Positions 42,180-51,816 of a stretch of DNA of 64,000 nucleotides are shown here, in pieces; position 1 is the first letter of the stretch; each line of letters begins with the position of its first letter. The stretch lies in contig CM055954.1 of the NCBI GenBank assembly GCA_029531795.1, forward strand, positions 106,584 to 170,583, given 5' to 3'. The stretch is from Sclerotinia nivalis (lineage: Eukaryota; Ascomycota; Leotiomycetes; Helotiales; Sclerotiniaceae). Both the position numbers and the translations under genes were made by a program. The notes beneath the pieces were generated by a model. That model made no database searches, was not told where the DNA came from, and saw only the letters and a list, made by a program, of their open reading frames with translations.

Positions 42180-42389
42180 CTAGTCCCCATATATTTTTGC
42201 GTATTATTAGTTTATTTGCTATATATATTAATTAAATTATATCTAATTTAAACTAAATATAAGGAGGTATCTATACTTATACTAAGCTTGGTCATTGTAA
42301 AAAAAAATATCAAGCTTTATTTTGGCTAGGTTTTTTAATAAAAATTTAGAAGGCAGAAGAGATTTTTTTTTTTTATACTTATATATTCA

Positions 42390-42462
42390 AGCCTTTATAG
42401 CTCAACGGTAGAGCGAAATACTGTTAATATTTTGATAGATGTTCGATTCATCTTGAGGGCTA
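42390..42462 (+). tRNA. trnN: tRNA-Asn(GTT)
   Basis: Acceptor AGCCTTT / GAGGGCT, D arm GCTC-AACGGTA-GAGC, anticodon loop CTGTTAA in AAATA / TATTT, T arm GATGT-TCGATTC-ATCTT. Confidence 0.93.
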
Positions 42463-42483
42463 TGTATAAAGTATATGTATTAA

Positions 42484-42555
42484 TACGCGTTAGCCAAATG
42501 GTAAGGCATTGTGTTTCGGCCACAAAGATTACAGGTTCAAGTCTTGTACGCGTTT
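42484..42555 (+). tRNA. trnR: tRNA-Arg(TCG)
   Basis: Acceptor based on ACGCGT / ACGCGT (first pair T-T), D arm GCC-AAATGGTAA-GGC, anticodon loop TTTCGGC in TTGTG / CACAA, T arm ACAGG-TTCAAGT-CTTGT. Reads CGN codons. Confidence 0.88.
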
Positions 42556-42738
42556 AAAATTATGTATCTTTTTTTTTTCTAAAATAAAGAGGTATCGCCC
42601 CCTGGGGCCCCTCCGGGGGGATTAATATTTTAATTTAAAATATTGTTAAGGTAGACTAATTACACGTACTAACCATGCAATATTAAGGTATGATATTAAA
42701 AATATCAGCTTAATGTTTTTATTATAAAAAAAAATTAG

Positions 42739-42810
42739 AAAACGTTTAGTCTAAGTATAAGCCTTGTCTTTCAGCCACAAATATTACAAGTTCAAGTCTT
42801 GTACGCGTTT
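42739..42810 (+). pseudogene. trnR copy with anticodon TCA and ruined D arm
   Basis: The 3' half matches trnR (42484) almost exactly from GCCTTGT to GTTCAAGTCTTGTACGCGTT. The anticodon loop is TTTCAGC, so TCG has become TCA; the D stem no longer pairs and the 5' acceptor strand AAACGTT pairs poorly. Most likely a duplicated, decaying tRNA. Confidence 0.75.
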
Positions 42811-43011
42811 AAACTATAGTCATACTAAAAAAAAGTAATAAAATGAAAAAAGTTAGAAAAGTATGACATATTTTTTTTCGGCCTCATCCGTAGGTCAGGA
42901 AAATCTATCCTCCTTTAATATAGTTTAATTCTTATTCCTTTTTATAAAGAACAGTTATAGGTACAATTTTTAGATAGTTTAACCATGATAGAACAAAATT
43001 TAATAATCTAG

Positions 43012-43047
43012 CCTTCATGCAAGACCTGTACAGGTCTTGCATGAAGG
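43012..43047. repeat. 36-bp palindrome, variant copy 7
   Basis: CCTTCATGCAAGACCTGT / ACAGGTCTTGCATGAAGG: centre CTGTACAG in place of CAGTACTG, with both arms changed together so symmetry is kept. Confidence 0.92.
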
Positions 43048-43122
43048 CAAAAGAAAGTAAAAAAAAAATTTTTTTTTATATAGGACTGGTCTAGTGGAGG
43101 TATAATTTTTATATAATTTATC

Positions 43123-43244
43123 ATGATTAATTTAATTCTTTTATGAGAAACTTTCACTAATAGTTTTAGGGCAGAAATGTTGGATGTTGCTTCATTATTT
43201 GCTATTTTTTGTGCAATACTTGTTATTGTTAGTAAAAATCCTGT
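43123..43244 (+). CDS. nad6: nad6 exon 1, NADH dehydrogenase subunit 6
   Basis: ATG at 43123: MINLILLWETFTNSFRAEML then DVASLFAIFCAILVIVSKNP. First membrane helix of ND6. TGA Trp at 43144. The splice point is within the GTG after CCT (43243-43245); joining to GTA TCC GCA at 44697 gives KNPVVSALFLIG as in other fungi. Confidence 0.9.
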
Positions 43245-44696
43245 GTTATTATGGGATAAATTATCAAACTCCGGGGACCTCCTAAAGCTTATGATACCAA
43301 GCCGTTCATGAAAATGAATGAGTGGATGGGTTAATCACTCATGTATGGTAATAACTCAGTTGATAATCGAAAGATTAATGGATTATCGCGGATCTAAGTC
43401 AGCAATGTTTAAAGTTGTTGTAAAAGAGCAACGAGTATATGGTAGTTATTTTGGATCAGTTAATCCGAAATTAAGATGTACTCTAACGGGTCTCGAGAGA
43501 GACTATCTAATTAAATATTCTTGTGGGCTTTGCTCACCCACACGGGTGAGCGTAGCGATGGCACGGGTATCTAACCAAATAAGTAGGTCGGTTTTATATT
43601 CTTCTTTAAGAACTAAACCGGAAATTAATTTAAATACTAACCCTGCGCAAACTAAACCATTAGGTAAGATGGATCCCTTTTTTTTAACGGGGTTTACAGA
43701 TGGAGAAGGCTCGTTTAGCCTACAAATCAGATCCAGCGATAATTACACATCTAAATGAAAAGTTCAATATAGCTTTCAAGTAGGTATACATACAAAAGAT
43801 ATTGCCATATTAGAAAGTATACAACTTACTTTAGGTGTAGGTAAGATCTATACAATGGGGAAAGAGGGTGTACAATTTAGAGTAGAGTCTCTTAAAGATT
43901 TATCTGTAGTAATAAACCATTTTAATGAATATCCTTTACAAACAAAAAAGCAGCTTGATTTTAAATTATTTAAGTTAGCTTTATCGTGTGTAAAGAATAA
44001 AGAACATTTAACTCCAGAAGGGTTAAAAAAGTTAATAACTATTAAAGCTTCAATGAATAAAGGTCTTACTGGTGAGTTAAAAGCTTTATTTGCAGACATT
44101 ACTCCTATTACTAAGCCTGAGCCAGATACAGGATTAATTATATATCCTCAATGATTGGCAGGCTTTATCTCGGCTGAGGGTTGTTTTAGCGTTTTCATAA
44201 CTAAATCTCAGTATGTTAAACAGGGATATCAAGTACAATTGAGATTTAGATTAACTCAACACATACGGGACGTACAACTACTGGAGAGTTTAGTTAGCTA
44301 TTTAGGCGGTACAGTAGTTAAATACAGAGATGCGGCTGATCTACAAGTTATTAAACTTTCAGTCCTTATTGATAAGGTATTGCCTTTACTTGAAAAACAT
44401 CCTGTACAAGGAGTAAAATTTAAAGATTATTGCGACTTTATAAAAGTAGTCGAAATAGTAAAGAATAAAACTCATTTGACCGCTGAAGGGTTGTCTCTAG
44501 TACAAAAAATAAAAGCTGGGATGAGCACAGGTAGATTGTAAGTTTGTGAGGCAGTGTTAATTATGTGGGGTAATCGTATTCCCTTTCGCCCTGGCCTATG
44601 GTCTAGTATCTAGGCCGTAGGCCAGGTGTATTTAAATTAATTTTTTTTTTTTTTTTTTTATCTATTTATTAGTATGATCTATTTGGTTTTGTGATA
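43245..44696 (+). other. nad6 intron, group I with LAGLIDADG ORF
   Basis: Core: TCAAACTCCGGGGACCTCC near 43264, TGGATTATCGCGGATCTAAG near 43379, GTAAAAGAGCAACGAGTATA near 43420, TTAAGATGTACTCTAACGG near 43470. A hairpin GCTCACCC-ACAC-GGGTGAGC (~43531-43550) is inserted just before the ORF. A 19-base T tract precedes the 3' end. Splice bases uncertain by about 2-5. Confidence 0.82.
43558..44541 (+). CDS. LAGLIDADG homing endonuclease (nad6 intron)
   Basis: ATG 43558; the frame is open upstream to 43318 through the core. TAA at 44539-44541; TGA 43756 and 44152 as Trp. Motif 1 FFLTGFTDGEGSFSL, motif 2 WLAGFISAEGCFSV, endings ASMNKGLT and AGMSTGR. Intact. Confidence 0.87.
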
Positions 44697-45224
44697 GTAT
44701 CCGCACTATTTTTAATTGGTTTATTTTTAAGTATTTCTTGTTATCTTATAATGCTTGGTATTAATTTTATTGGTCTGTCTTATTTATTAGTATACGTAGG
44801 GGCTGTATCTATTCTGTTTCTATTTATTTTAATGTTAATAAATGTTAGAATAAGTGAGTTATTAACTGACACCAGCAATAGTATACCTTTAGCTATTATT
44901 ATTTCTATTTCTTTTTATTCTTCTGTACATTCTACAATACCCTATAGTATTGTACCTTTTACTAGCTATATTTCAAATATAAGTAATACATTTAATGATA
45001 TATTAGATATAATACTATTATATATTAATAATGGTATAATATCTTTTACTAGTAATTTTACTAATACTAGTTTTACTACTACTAATATTTGAGATGGTAA
45101 TTTGTCAGAAACTAGTCATATAACAAGCATAGGTAATATTCTTTACACTAGTCATAGTATATGGTTAATAATAACTAGTATCATACTTTTATTAGCAATG
45201 GTAGGTTGTATCGTTATTACTTTA
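44697..45224 (+). CDS. nad6: nad6 exon 2 with first C-terminus
   Basis: VSALFLIGLFLSISCYLIML, YVGAVSILFLFILMLINVRI, a Thr/Ser/Asn-rich loop (FTSNFTNTSFTTTNIW, with TGA Trp at 45090), then the last helix HSIWLIITSIILLLAMVGCI and VITLK. No stop follows; the frame runs into a LAGLIDADG ORF. The last-helix segment is repeated at 46294-46422. Confidence 0.92.
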
Positions 45225-46277
45225 AAAAATGACAATTATAAAGAAACGTCCAATGGTGCCTTATCTAAAGATAAGGCACCATCTAATAATTTAAAAGGTG
45301 TAGTCTCTTCCTACCCCCTGCAAAGCGGGGTCAAAAGTAATCTTAAAAGAGGTTATTCTACACTAGCTATTGATAATAGTACTTTAAAGGAAGGTTTAAA
45401 TTTGGATCCTTGATTTATGACTGGTTTGTCTGATGCAGAAGGATGTTTTTCAGTTAGTGTTTCAAGAAATAGTAATTACAAATTAGGCTGAAGAGTATTA
45501 GCTAGTTTTACTATAGGTCTTGGAAAAAAAGACCAGGCATTATTGGAACTTATTAAGAATTACTTTGGTGTGGGGGTTATTTATGATACACATAGTGCTA
45601 ATGTATCTCAGTACCGTGTCCAACTTGTAAAGGATCTAGATGTTATATTTAAACATTTTGATAAATATCCTTTAGTTACCAAGAAGAGAGAAGATTACAT
45701 ACTATTTAGAGAGATCTTAGAAATAATTAAGTCTAAGGATCACCTTACTGACGAAGGATTTGTAAAACTTCTCTCGTTAAAGAATAGCATGAATTTAGGA
45801 CTTTCCTTGGAATTAAAAAAAAGCTTCCCTGATTTAGAGCAAATTGCTAGAACGGAAGTAAAAGATACAATTGAGCACAATCCCCAATGAGTGTCGGGGT
45901 TTACAACTGGAGAGGGTTGTTTTGCGGTTTCGGTTGAGAGTGCGGCAACAACAGCTTTGAAGTATACAGCTAGAACTCGGTTTATTCTTACTCAGCATAA
46001 ACGTGACTATCTTTTGATGGAGAGTTTTAAAGAATATTTTCAATGTGGTAGTGTTGTACTATCTAAGGACGTAGCTACTTTTATGGTTAATAACTTATCA
46101 GAGCTTAATAAAAATATTTTGCCCTTCTTCAATAAATACCCAATTATGGGTAAAAAGCAATTAGACTATTTAGACTTTACTAATGTTGTTAATTTAAAAC
46201 TTAATAAAAGCCATTTAACGGTGGAAGGTTTAAATGAGATTCGTTCTATTGTAAATAATATGAATTCAAAAAGATAG
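45225..46277 (+). CDS. LAGLIDADG endonuclease fused to the nad6 C-terminus
   Basis: Continuous with nad6 exon 2 (frame 0) to TAG at 46275-46277, TGA 45411, 45489 and 45888 as Trp. After a ~60-residue linker: motif 1 WFMTGLSDAEGCFSV, motif 2 WVSGFTTGEGCFAV, endings NSMNLGLS and NNMNSKR. Only 16 bases separate its stop from the second nad6 C-terminus, so there is no room for a ribozyme. This is an endonuclease gene attached to a protein gene, not an intron ORF. Frame intact. Confidence 0.9.
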
Positions 46278-46293
46278 AATGTAAACAAGTTTT

Positions 46294-46422
46294 CCCAATA
46301 CTAGTTATAGTATATGACTAATATTAACATCTATTATTTTACTTCTTTCTATGGTAGGAGCCATAGTTATAACTATAAAACAAAGAGAAGTTAAAAGAGA
46401 AGTAAATAGTATGAATACCTAG
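46294..46422 (+). pseudogene. nad6: Second, diverged nad6 C-terminus
   Basis: Reads PNTSYSIWLILTSIILLLSM then VGAIVITIKQREVKREVNSM, N, T and TAG at 46420-46422 (TGA Trp at 46315). It aligns to HSIWLIITSIILLLAMVGCI VITLK of the first copy and adds the charged tail and stop that the first copy lacks. No start codon or splice signal of its own. Interpreted as the resident 3' end displaced by the endonuclease unit. Confidence 0.85.
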
Positions 46423-46692
46423 TATAAAAATTTATTTAAGTGATAGTAAAATAAATTTTAAAGGATTAGTAGTAAAATTAAGACTTATCTTTTTTTTTTA
46501 TCTGGAGTAACTTTAACTATAATCTTGCCCTTACTCATGATCCCTGATCAGGGATCAGATAAAGCCGCTATATTAACATTTTCAGTTAAATTGGTGAATA
46601 ATAATTAAGTATCTAAGGTAGATTCTTTTAGTATAAAAGAGTGTTAAATACCCTAAAACTATGCCACTAGGCACTGTCGTTACAGTGCCCCC

Positions 46693-46764
46693 AAGGGATT
46701 AGCTCAATGGTAGAGCAACCGTTTTACACACGGTAGGTTAGGTGTTCAAGTCACCTATTCCTTA
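46693..46764 (+). tRNA. trnV: tRNA-Val(TAC)
   Basis: Acceptor AAGGGAT / ATTCCTT, D arm GCTC-AATGGTA-GAGC, anticodon loop TTTACAC in ACCGT / ACGGT, T arm AGGTG-TTCAAGT-CACCT. Confidence 0.95.
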
Positions 46765-47065
46765 ATCATAACCCGTATTAATATAACTAATTGTATTAAA
46801 TGTTAGATTAATAAGGTGTTGAATTTGCAACTAAAATTATACACTATTGTGTGCAAAATATAACATATATTAAATTAAGTATTACCTATCTATTTATTGA
46901 TGACTATTTGTAATATATATTTTTTTTTACTTCCGGCCCCAGGTAAAGGGTAAGTTAATGCTTTTAGCCAAAATATAAAAGTATTAACTTCAGACTGTAC
47001 TTAGATATGATGTTTTTTTTTTTCTTAAAAATATTGGAAGCTCTAGCAAGTTTCTTTCCCCCTTT

Positions 47066-47158
47066 CCCCCTATTTTTTCCCTTTTTTTTATTATTATACA
47101 ATACTATTTACGTAATAATTATATATTTATAACTAAAAAAAAGGGAAAAAAATAGGGG
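47066..47158. repeat. Element B, copy
   Basis: CCCCCTATTTTTTCCCTTTT ... CTATTTACGTAATA ... AAAAAAAAGGGAAAAAAATAGGGG. Followed by the linker GGGGACAGAAGCAGCCCC, which also follows the copy at 60073. Confidence 0.88.
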
Positions 47159-47179
47159 ACAGAAGCAGCCCCTTTTTTT

Positions 47180-47294
47180 TTCTTTTTTTTTTGCCCTTCA
47201 TGCAAGACCAGTACTGGTCTTGCATGAAGGTAGAAATAATTTTATTGTTACGTTATAGATTTATTATAATTATAAAAAAAAGGCAAAAAAAAAA
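47180..47294. repeat. Element A with 36-bp palindrome, copy 8
   Basis: TTTTCTTTTTTTTTTGCC, palindrome 47195-47230, GTAGAAATAATTTTATTGTT, ACGTTATAG and AAAAAAAAGGCAAAAAAAAA. Same unit as at 40128. Confidence 0.9.
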
Positions 47295-47523
47295 TAAAGC
47301 TGGGACCGGGTAAAATTTGCCCTATTTTAATTTTAAATTTAAAGTAAACTATATGTAGGTTATAATTAATATTTGATGCGATTAACTACCATTAAAAGAT
47401 TAGGACTAAATTAGGGTATTTGTTATGAAAAAAATAAAAAAAAAATATATAATATTATGTGAGCTACGAACCTAAAAAAAAAAGAAACTATTTAAAACAA
47501 ATTTATAATTAGACTAGCTTCCC

Positions 47524-47558
47524 GCTAGGCTTGCCTAGCTGAAGCTAGGCAAAGCCTA
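47524..47558. repeat. Palindrome T, copy
   Basis: CTAGGCTTTGC-type arms around CTAGCTGAAGCTAG. Relatives at 27287-27321 (GCTCTGCCTAGCTTCAGCTA...) and 55503-55536 (GCTCCGCCTCGCTTTAGCGA...). Confidence 0.8.
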
Positions 47559-47680
47559 GTGTGTATTTTTTTATGTCTTAACATAGACACCAAAATCTTT
47601 TTTATATTGAAACGACTCTTTTTTTTTTTATGGTGTAGTATAATTATATATTATAATAATTAATGAAGAAAGATAAAAGA

Positions 47681-47791
47681 ATGACAATTTTAACAAGAAG
47701 TAATTTTCAAGCTCACCCTTTCCATTTGGTATCACCATCACCTTGACCTCTATTTACATGTATTGCACTATTAACATTAACAACTACTGGT
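47681..47791 (+). CDS. cox3: cox3 exon 1, cytochrome c oxidase subunit 3
   Basis: ATG 47681: MTILTRSNFQAHPFHLVSPS then PWPLFTCIALLTLTTTG. 37 codons, phase 0. An upstream in-frame ATG at 47663 would add six basic residues; the inner ATG gives the usual fungal N-terminus. COX3 is a seven-helix structural subunit of complex IV. Confidence 0.94.
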
Positions 47792-48928
47792 AAACCCTTT
47801 AATATGCCAGTCAATTTTCAAACTATGTGCTGGAAAATCCTATTGCTTATAACAGTAATAATAGGACTATCAGCAGGAAACCTACTAAATAATATTTTTT
47901 TAGGGTTCTTCAGAGACTATACGTTTAAATTTCTCTTTTGTGTCACGTATGTATTTATGTCTATTTTGTTTTGTCTATTAATAAAAACATCAACTAATAA
48001 TTATAAGGATGCTACTAGCTATCTTAGTTCCTATAAAGATGAAACAAGTAATGTTTCATCTAATATAAATAAGAGTAGGCTTTCACATTACTTAGCTGGT
48101 TTAATTGAAGCTGATGGTGCTATAATAACACCTAAAAGCGAAAGATCGCCCAAAGGTAGACTGTGTTATCCTTCTATCCAAATTGTGTTTGATTCACGTG
48201 ATATGTCTTTAGGTTTAATGATTCAAAACACATTAGGCCACGGTTCTCTTTCAAAAAAAAAAGGAGCTAATGCTTATGTTTTAACATTTAACATCAAAGA
48301 AAGCATTGTGTTAATTGTGTCTTTAATAAATGGGTGTATGAGAACACCTAAAATTAAAGCATTACATGATTTAATAGACTGAATGAAAGTATCAGAATAC
48401 TCTGATGCAATTATACCTAAGTTACCTTTAAATTGTGAACCTTTGGGTTCTAATCCCTGGTTTGCGGGATTTATAGATGGGGATGGCCATTTTTCGGTAA
48501 GAGCTAGTAGCTCAAAAACTAAACGAGTTAATCCCGTAGTTGGGTGTAGACTTGAATTGGTACAAAGACAAATATACCACAATGGTTTAAGTAATTATGA
48601 ATTTATGCATGAAATAGCTAAATTCTTAAGTAGTAAACTAGGTGTTGTAAGAAGTGATTCAGCTCAACCTCAATACAGGGTAAGAACTATCAATTTAGCT
48701 AGTAATATGATATTATCAAGCTATTTTACTAAATACCCATTATTTAGTAGTAAGCATTTGAACTACTTAGACTTTTTAAAAGTCTTAGAGCTTCAAAAAG
48801 CAAACAGACTTAATCCAGGAGATGTCAATTATTTAAACAAAGTAAGAGAAATAAAAGAAGGAATGAATAACAAAAGAACTCTTTTCTTTTGAGATCATTT
48901 ACGTGATTTTTACAAATTAGAGAAATAA
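47792..48928 (+). CDS. LAGLIDADG endonuclease fused to cox3 exon 1
   Basis: Frame of exon 1 continues to TAA at 48926-48928, TGA 48380 and 48890 as Trp. The first ~60 codons overlap the ribozyme core. Motif 1 YLAGLIEADGAIIT, motif 2 WFAGFIDGDGHFSV, with the inter-domain signature NGCMRTPKIKALHDLID also seen in the nad5 intron 2 ORF. Intact. Confidence 0.87.
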
Positions 48929-49094
48929 GATCTAGTCCTATCCTATGCGTAAGTGTAGGCGTATATACCTCAAAAGTCCTTAGTTTAACAAACTAATCCT
49001 TAATCGTTTGTTGATGGCGCAAGCTCGGACTTTTTTGAAGCTAGGATCCATTAACCTAGCTATGGGAGTCAATCCAGTATATCAAAATTTTGTG
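47792..49094 (+). other. cox3 intron 1, group I with LAGLIDADG ORF
   Basis: Core segments lie at the very start, inside the ORF: TGTGCTGGAAAATCC near 47826, GGACTATCAGCAGGAAACC near 47863, TTCAGAGACTATACG near 47909, with the P7 partner AAGATCTAGTCC at ~48927. Ends in G at 49094. Confidence 0.87.
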
Positions 49095-49202
49095 GTATTA
49101 ACAATGCATGGTTTTAGTAATGCAAACTATTTTTTAACTATAGCTTTTATATCTGTTGTTTCTTCAATGTCGTTTTGATGAAGAGATGTTATATCAGAGG
49201 GT
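49095..49202 (+). CDS. cox3: cox3 exon 2
   Basis: 36 codons: VLTMHGFSNANYFLTIAFIS then VVSSMSFWWRDVISEG. Trp codons are TGA. Ends GGT; coding continues ACA TAC TTA at 52220. Confidence 0.94.
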
Positions 49203-50141
49203 AAAATGTTCTTCAAAAGTACTATACTGTCTAATGATAATTTGAATATAGCTAAAGCTATCCCTATCAAAGATATAGAGAAAGCTTTAAATGTTTATAA
49301 AGCTAATAATAACAATTCTATACTACTTACAAAGAATAATTTAGGTCATTATTTAGCTGGCCTGTTAGAGGGAGATGGTCATATATCTATTCCTGCTTTA
49401 GGTGATACAACTTTAAACCGAGTACTTAACTCTAGAATAGTCTTTACTTCACATACTAACAATTTAGGTATGTACGCCTTTATCCAATCAGAGTTAGGTA
49501 ATGTAGGACGTTTTCAAATTACAGGTGAAAATATTCTTCGTTATATTATTGGAGATAAGGCTGGAATTATGCTTTTTATTAACTTAATACATGGTAAACT
49601 TAGAACACCTAAGAACAAAAGATTTAATGATCTAATTAAAGTATTTAATGCTAAATATTCTTTAGGCATATCAGAAAGTTTATTAGATAATTCCAACTTT
49701 ACAAACAATAGTTGATTTACAGGCTTTACGGAAGCTGATGGACATTTTGGTATTAAATATGTTGAAAGCAAAGCTAAATCAGATACTCGTAAAAGGTCTG
49801 TTAGTGAAAATATTAGCCTAAAATTTAGATTAGATCAGCGTTCATATGACAAGCCTACATCTTCTTCTATGAAACCTTTTATGGAAAGTTTAGCTTTATT
49901 TTTGTCTTGTAACCTTAAAAGTTATACTAACAATAAAGGTTCAGAAGCATTATCTCTAAGTGTATTATCTATAGATGGTGTTAAATTTCTTATAGATTAT
50001 TTTAATAAATATCCCTTATTGGGTGATAAGTCTAATAATGACTTTAATAAATGAGAGATTGTCTATAATATGATTATTTCTAAGGAACATATTACTGAAC
50101 AAGGTAGACTAAAGATTAGATCTTTGATAGGAAAATTATAA
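49203..50141 (+). CDS. LAGLIDADG endonuclease fused to cox3 exon 2
   Basis: In frame with exon 2, open to TAA at 50139-50141, TGA 49713 and 50052 as Trp. Motif 1 YLAGLLEGDGHISI, motif 2 WFTGFTEADGHFGI, HGKLRTPKNKRFNDLI signature between them. Intact. Confidence 0.85.
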
Positions 50142-50383
50142 ATAAAAGCTATATAAAGATTATAAAGACAGTATTGTTACATTTATGTGCCCTCTTAAAA
50201 TTTAACTAATTGCTGGAAACTCTTGTTATAACTAGACAATCAGCAGGAAACCAACGGATGGATAAATATCCTAGTAGGATCTACAGAGACTACACGTTAA
50301 AAATTAATACGTTAACTTAGTATATTTAACCTATTAATTAAGATATAGTCCAATTAGTTTATTTATAAGTGGTTGCCTTTTTT
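49203..50383 (+). other. cox3 intron 2, group I with LAGLIDADG ORF
   Basis: Core after the ORF: TTGCTGGAAACTC near 50209, GACAATCAGCAGGAAACC near 50236, CTACAGAGACTACACG near 50281, AAGATATAGTCC near 50339. Directly after the core comes ACATGCCTAGGTAATCATAC, a copy of the start of exon 3. Confidence 0.8.
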
Positions 50384-50404
50384 ACATGCCTAGGTAATCA
50401 TACG
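50384..50404 (+). pseudogene. cox3: Extra copy of cox3 exon 3 start
   Basis: ACA TGC CTA GGT AAT CAT ACG = T-C-L-G-N-H-T, against T-Y-L-G-N-H-T at 52220. It follows an intron core directly. Either a real mini-exon or a stranded exon fragment left by insertion of the block 50405-52219. Confidence 0.65.
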
Positions 50405-50494
50405 AAAAATAAAAATTTAAACCTGACACAATTTAATTTTAAATTCCCTTTACCTGTTTATCGGCTTTTTAACAGGTCACCCAAATTTTTTCCT

Positions 50495-50600
50495 TTTTTT
50501 TTATAATCATATTCAATCTATATATGCAATAATAAAATTATTTCTACCTTCATGCAAGACCAGTACTGGTCTTGCATGAAGGACAAAAAAAAGGAAAAAA
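50495..50600 (-). repeat. Element A with 36-bp palindrome, reverse orientation, copy 9
   Basis: TTTTTTCCTTTTTTTTATAA ... ATATGCAATAATAAAATTAT, TTCTA, palindrome 50547-50582, then GACAAAAAAAAGGAAAAAAT. It is the reverse complement of the outer unit at 4810, including its TATTATTGCATATA stretch. Confidence 0.85.
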
Positions 50601-50734
50601 TAAGGGTAAAGGAGAGTTAGGTTAAACTAACAGTTAGAAAATTTAGCAATGGTGCTACTAATCAATTAGGTTATTATCTTGCAGGCCTAATAGAAGGAGA
50701 CGGATCAATTATACTTCCCCTTTTACCACTACTG

Positions 50735-50940
50735 TATTTTTGCCTTTTTTTTTAGAATTATAATTTAATTACCACGTAGTAATTAAACTAGGCTCCGCCT
50801 TGTTCAATTTCTACGTCCCCCCCTAATCCGGAGGATAAGGGACGTAGTAATTAAACCAGCCGGCTCCGTCTTGTTTAATTTCTACGTCCTCCGGACGTAG
50901 TAATTAAACTATCTATTAAAAAAAAAAAGGAAAAAATAAA
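50735..50940 (-). repeat. Element C, reverse copy
   Basis: Reverse complement of 60263-60477 and 24551-24757: TATTTTTGCCTTTTTTTTTA, AATTACCACGTAGTAATTAA, AGGCTCCGCCTTG, CCTAATCCGGAGGATAAGGG, TCCTCCGGACGTAG, AAAAAGGAAAAAATAAAG. Even the outer flank TACCACTACTG matches the flank CAGTAGTGATA of the copy at 60263. Confidence 0.87.
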
Positions 50941-51751
50941 GATAAAAGGGGGTAGGGCAGAAAAGGGGAAAAAGAAAAAATTTCTCCTAAGATAGTTTTT
51001 AACCTACGGAAGCAATTTTTTTTTCTTTTTTTTTTTTGTTTTAATATATTTTTATTTATATATAAATATTATTTTTATAAAAAAAAAAAGAAAAAAAAAA
51101 GGGTAAGAATGGCGTTCCTATGTATGAAAAATTACAAAAAATCCTTGGTACAGGGGCTATCTATATCGAGAAAAGGGGTGTTTGTAGATATAGTATTACT
51201 AACGCTGAGGCGGTAATATCTATTGTTAACCAGATAAATGGAAAATTCCGTACCCCTAAGATACTAGCTTTATATAAAGCTATAGATAACTTGAATAAGT
51301 GGCGAAATGTTGATCTAGTTAAACTGCCATTAGATACTAGTAGCCTAGATTCTAATGCATGATTAGCAGGCTTCCAATTTTTTTCCTTTTTTTATAATTA
51401 TAATTAATCTATATATGCAATAATAAAATGATAAAAAAAAAAGGCAAAAAAAGGACACAGATGGTCATTTCTCTATTAAATTAACAGGTAGTTACGCATC
51501 AGATGACCCCGAAAGCCGTGGGAGAGTGTAATGCGTGTTCTCCTTAGCTCAAAGTGAGCTTAATAGAGTAACTAGAGAGTCTAATATACCATTTATGACT
51601 ACGTTGGCTGAATTTTTTTCAAGTTAAATTAGTTAATAGAATATATAATTCTCCATACTTTAAGGCGCCAGCCAAAGGTATCTAGTTTTTGCTCAGTCTG
51701 ACAGAAAACATTATGTTATAACTTCCTATCTAGCTAAGTACCCTTTAATGT

Positions 51752-51816
51752 CTAGTTTTGTGGGACAAAACTTGTTTTTGTCCCTTACAACAAGTTTTGA
51801 GGAACGAAAAACTAGT
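51752..51816. mobile_element. Element P, copy 1, flanked by CTAGT repeats
   Basis: CTAGT at 51752-51756 and again at 51812-51816, exactly 60 bases apart. Between them ACAAAACTTGTTTTTGT and AACAAGTTTTGAGG are related inverted halves. Removing one 60-base unit restores the endonuclease reading YPLMSS-KHLNYL. The insertion keeps the frame. Confidence 0.82.

Larger units (their letters stand above)
41425..42389. other. Spacer trnY-trnN with element A and hexamer palindrome
   Basis: Contains element A with palindrome copy 6 (41878-41913) and the ATCCCT/AGGGAT repeat (42128-42179). An inverted repeat AATTATTTGGCAGTGTAA / TTACACTGCCAAATAATT is at ~41637-41682. No gene seen. Confidence 0.65.
46765..47680. 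other. Spacer trnV-cox3: element B + element A composite, palindrome T
   Basis: Element B (47066-47158) is followed by GGGGACAGAAGCAGCCCC and then element A with palindrome copy 8 (47195-47230). Palindrome T (CTAGGCTTGCCTAGCTGAAG.../CTAGGC) at 47524-47558. No gene seen. Confidence 0.65.

Noticed and set aside
42035..42235. 66-codon ORF
   Set aside because: Contains the hexamer repeat read as IPIPRGIGIGIG; no similarity and no context for a gene.
46500..46610. Short protein remnant (SGVTLTIILPLLMIPDQGSD)
   Set aside because: Too short to assign, contains a palindrome ATGATCCCTGATCAGGGATC, and could be chance coding.
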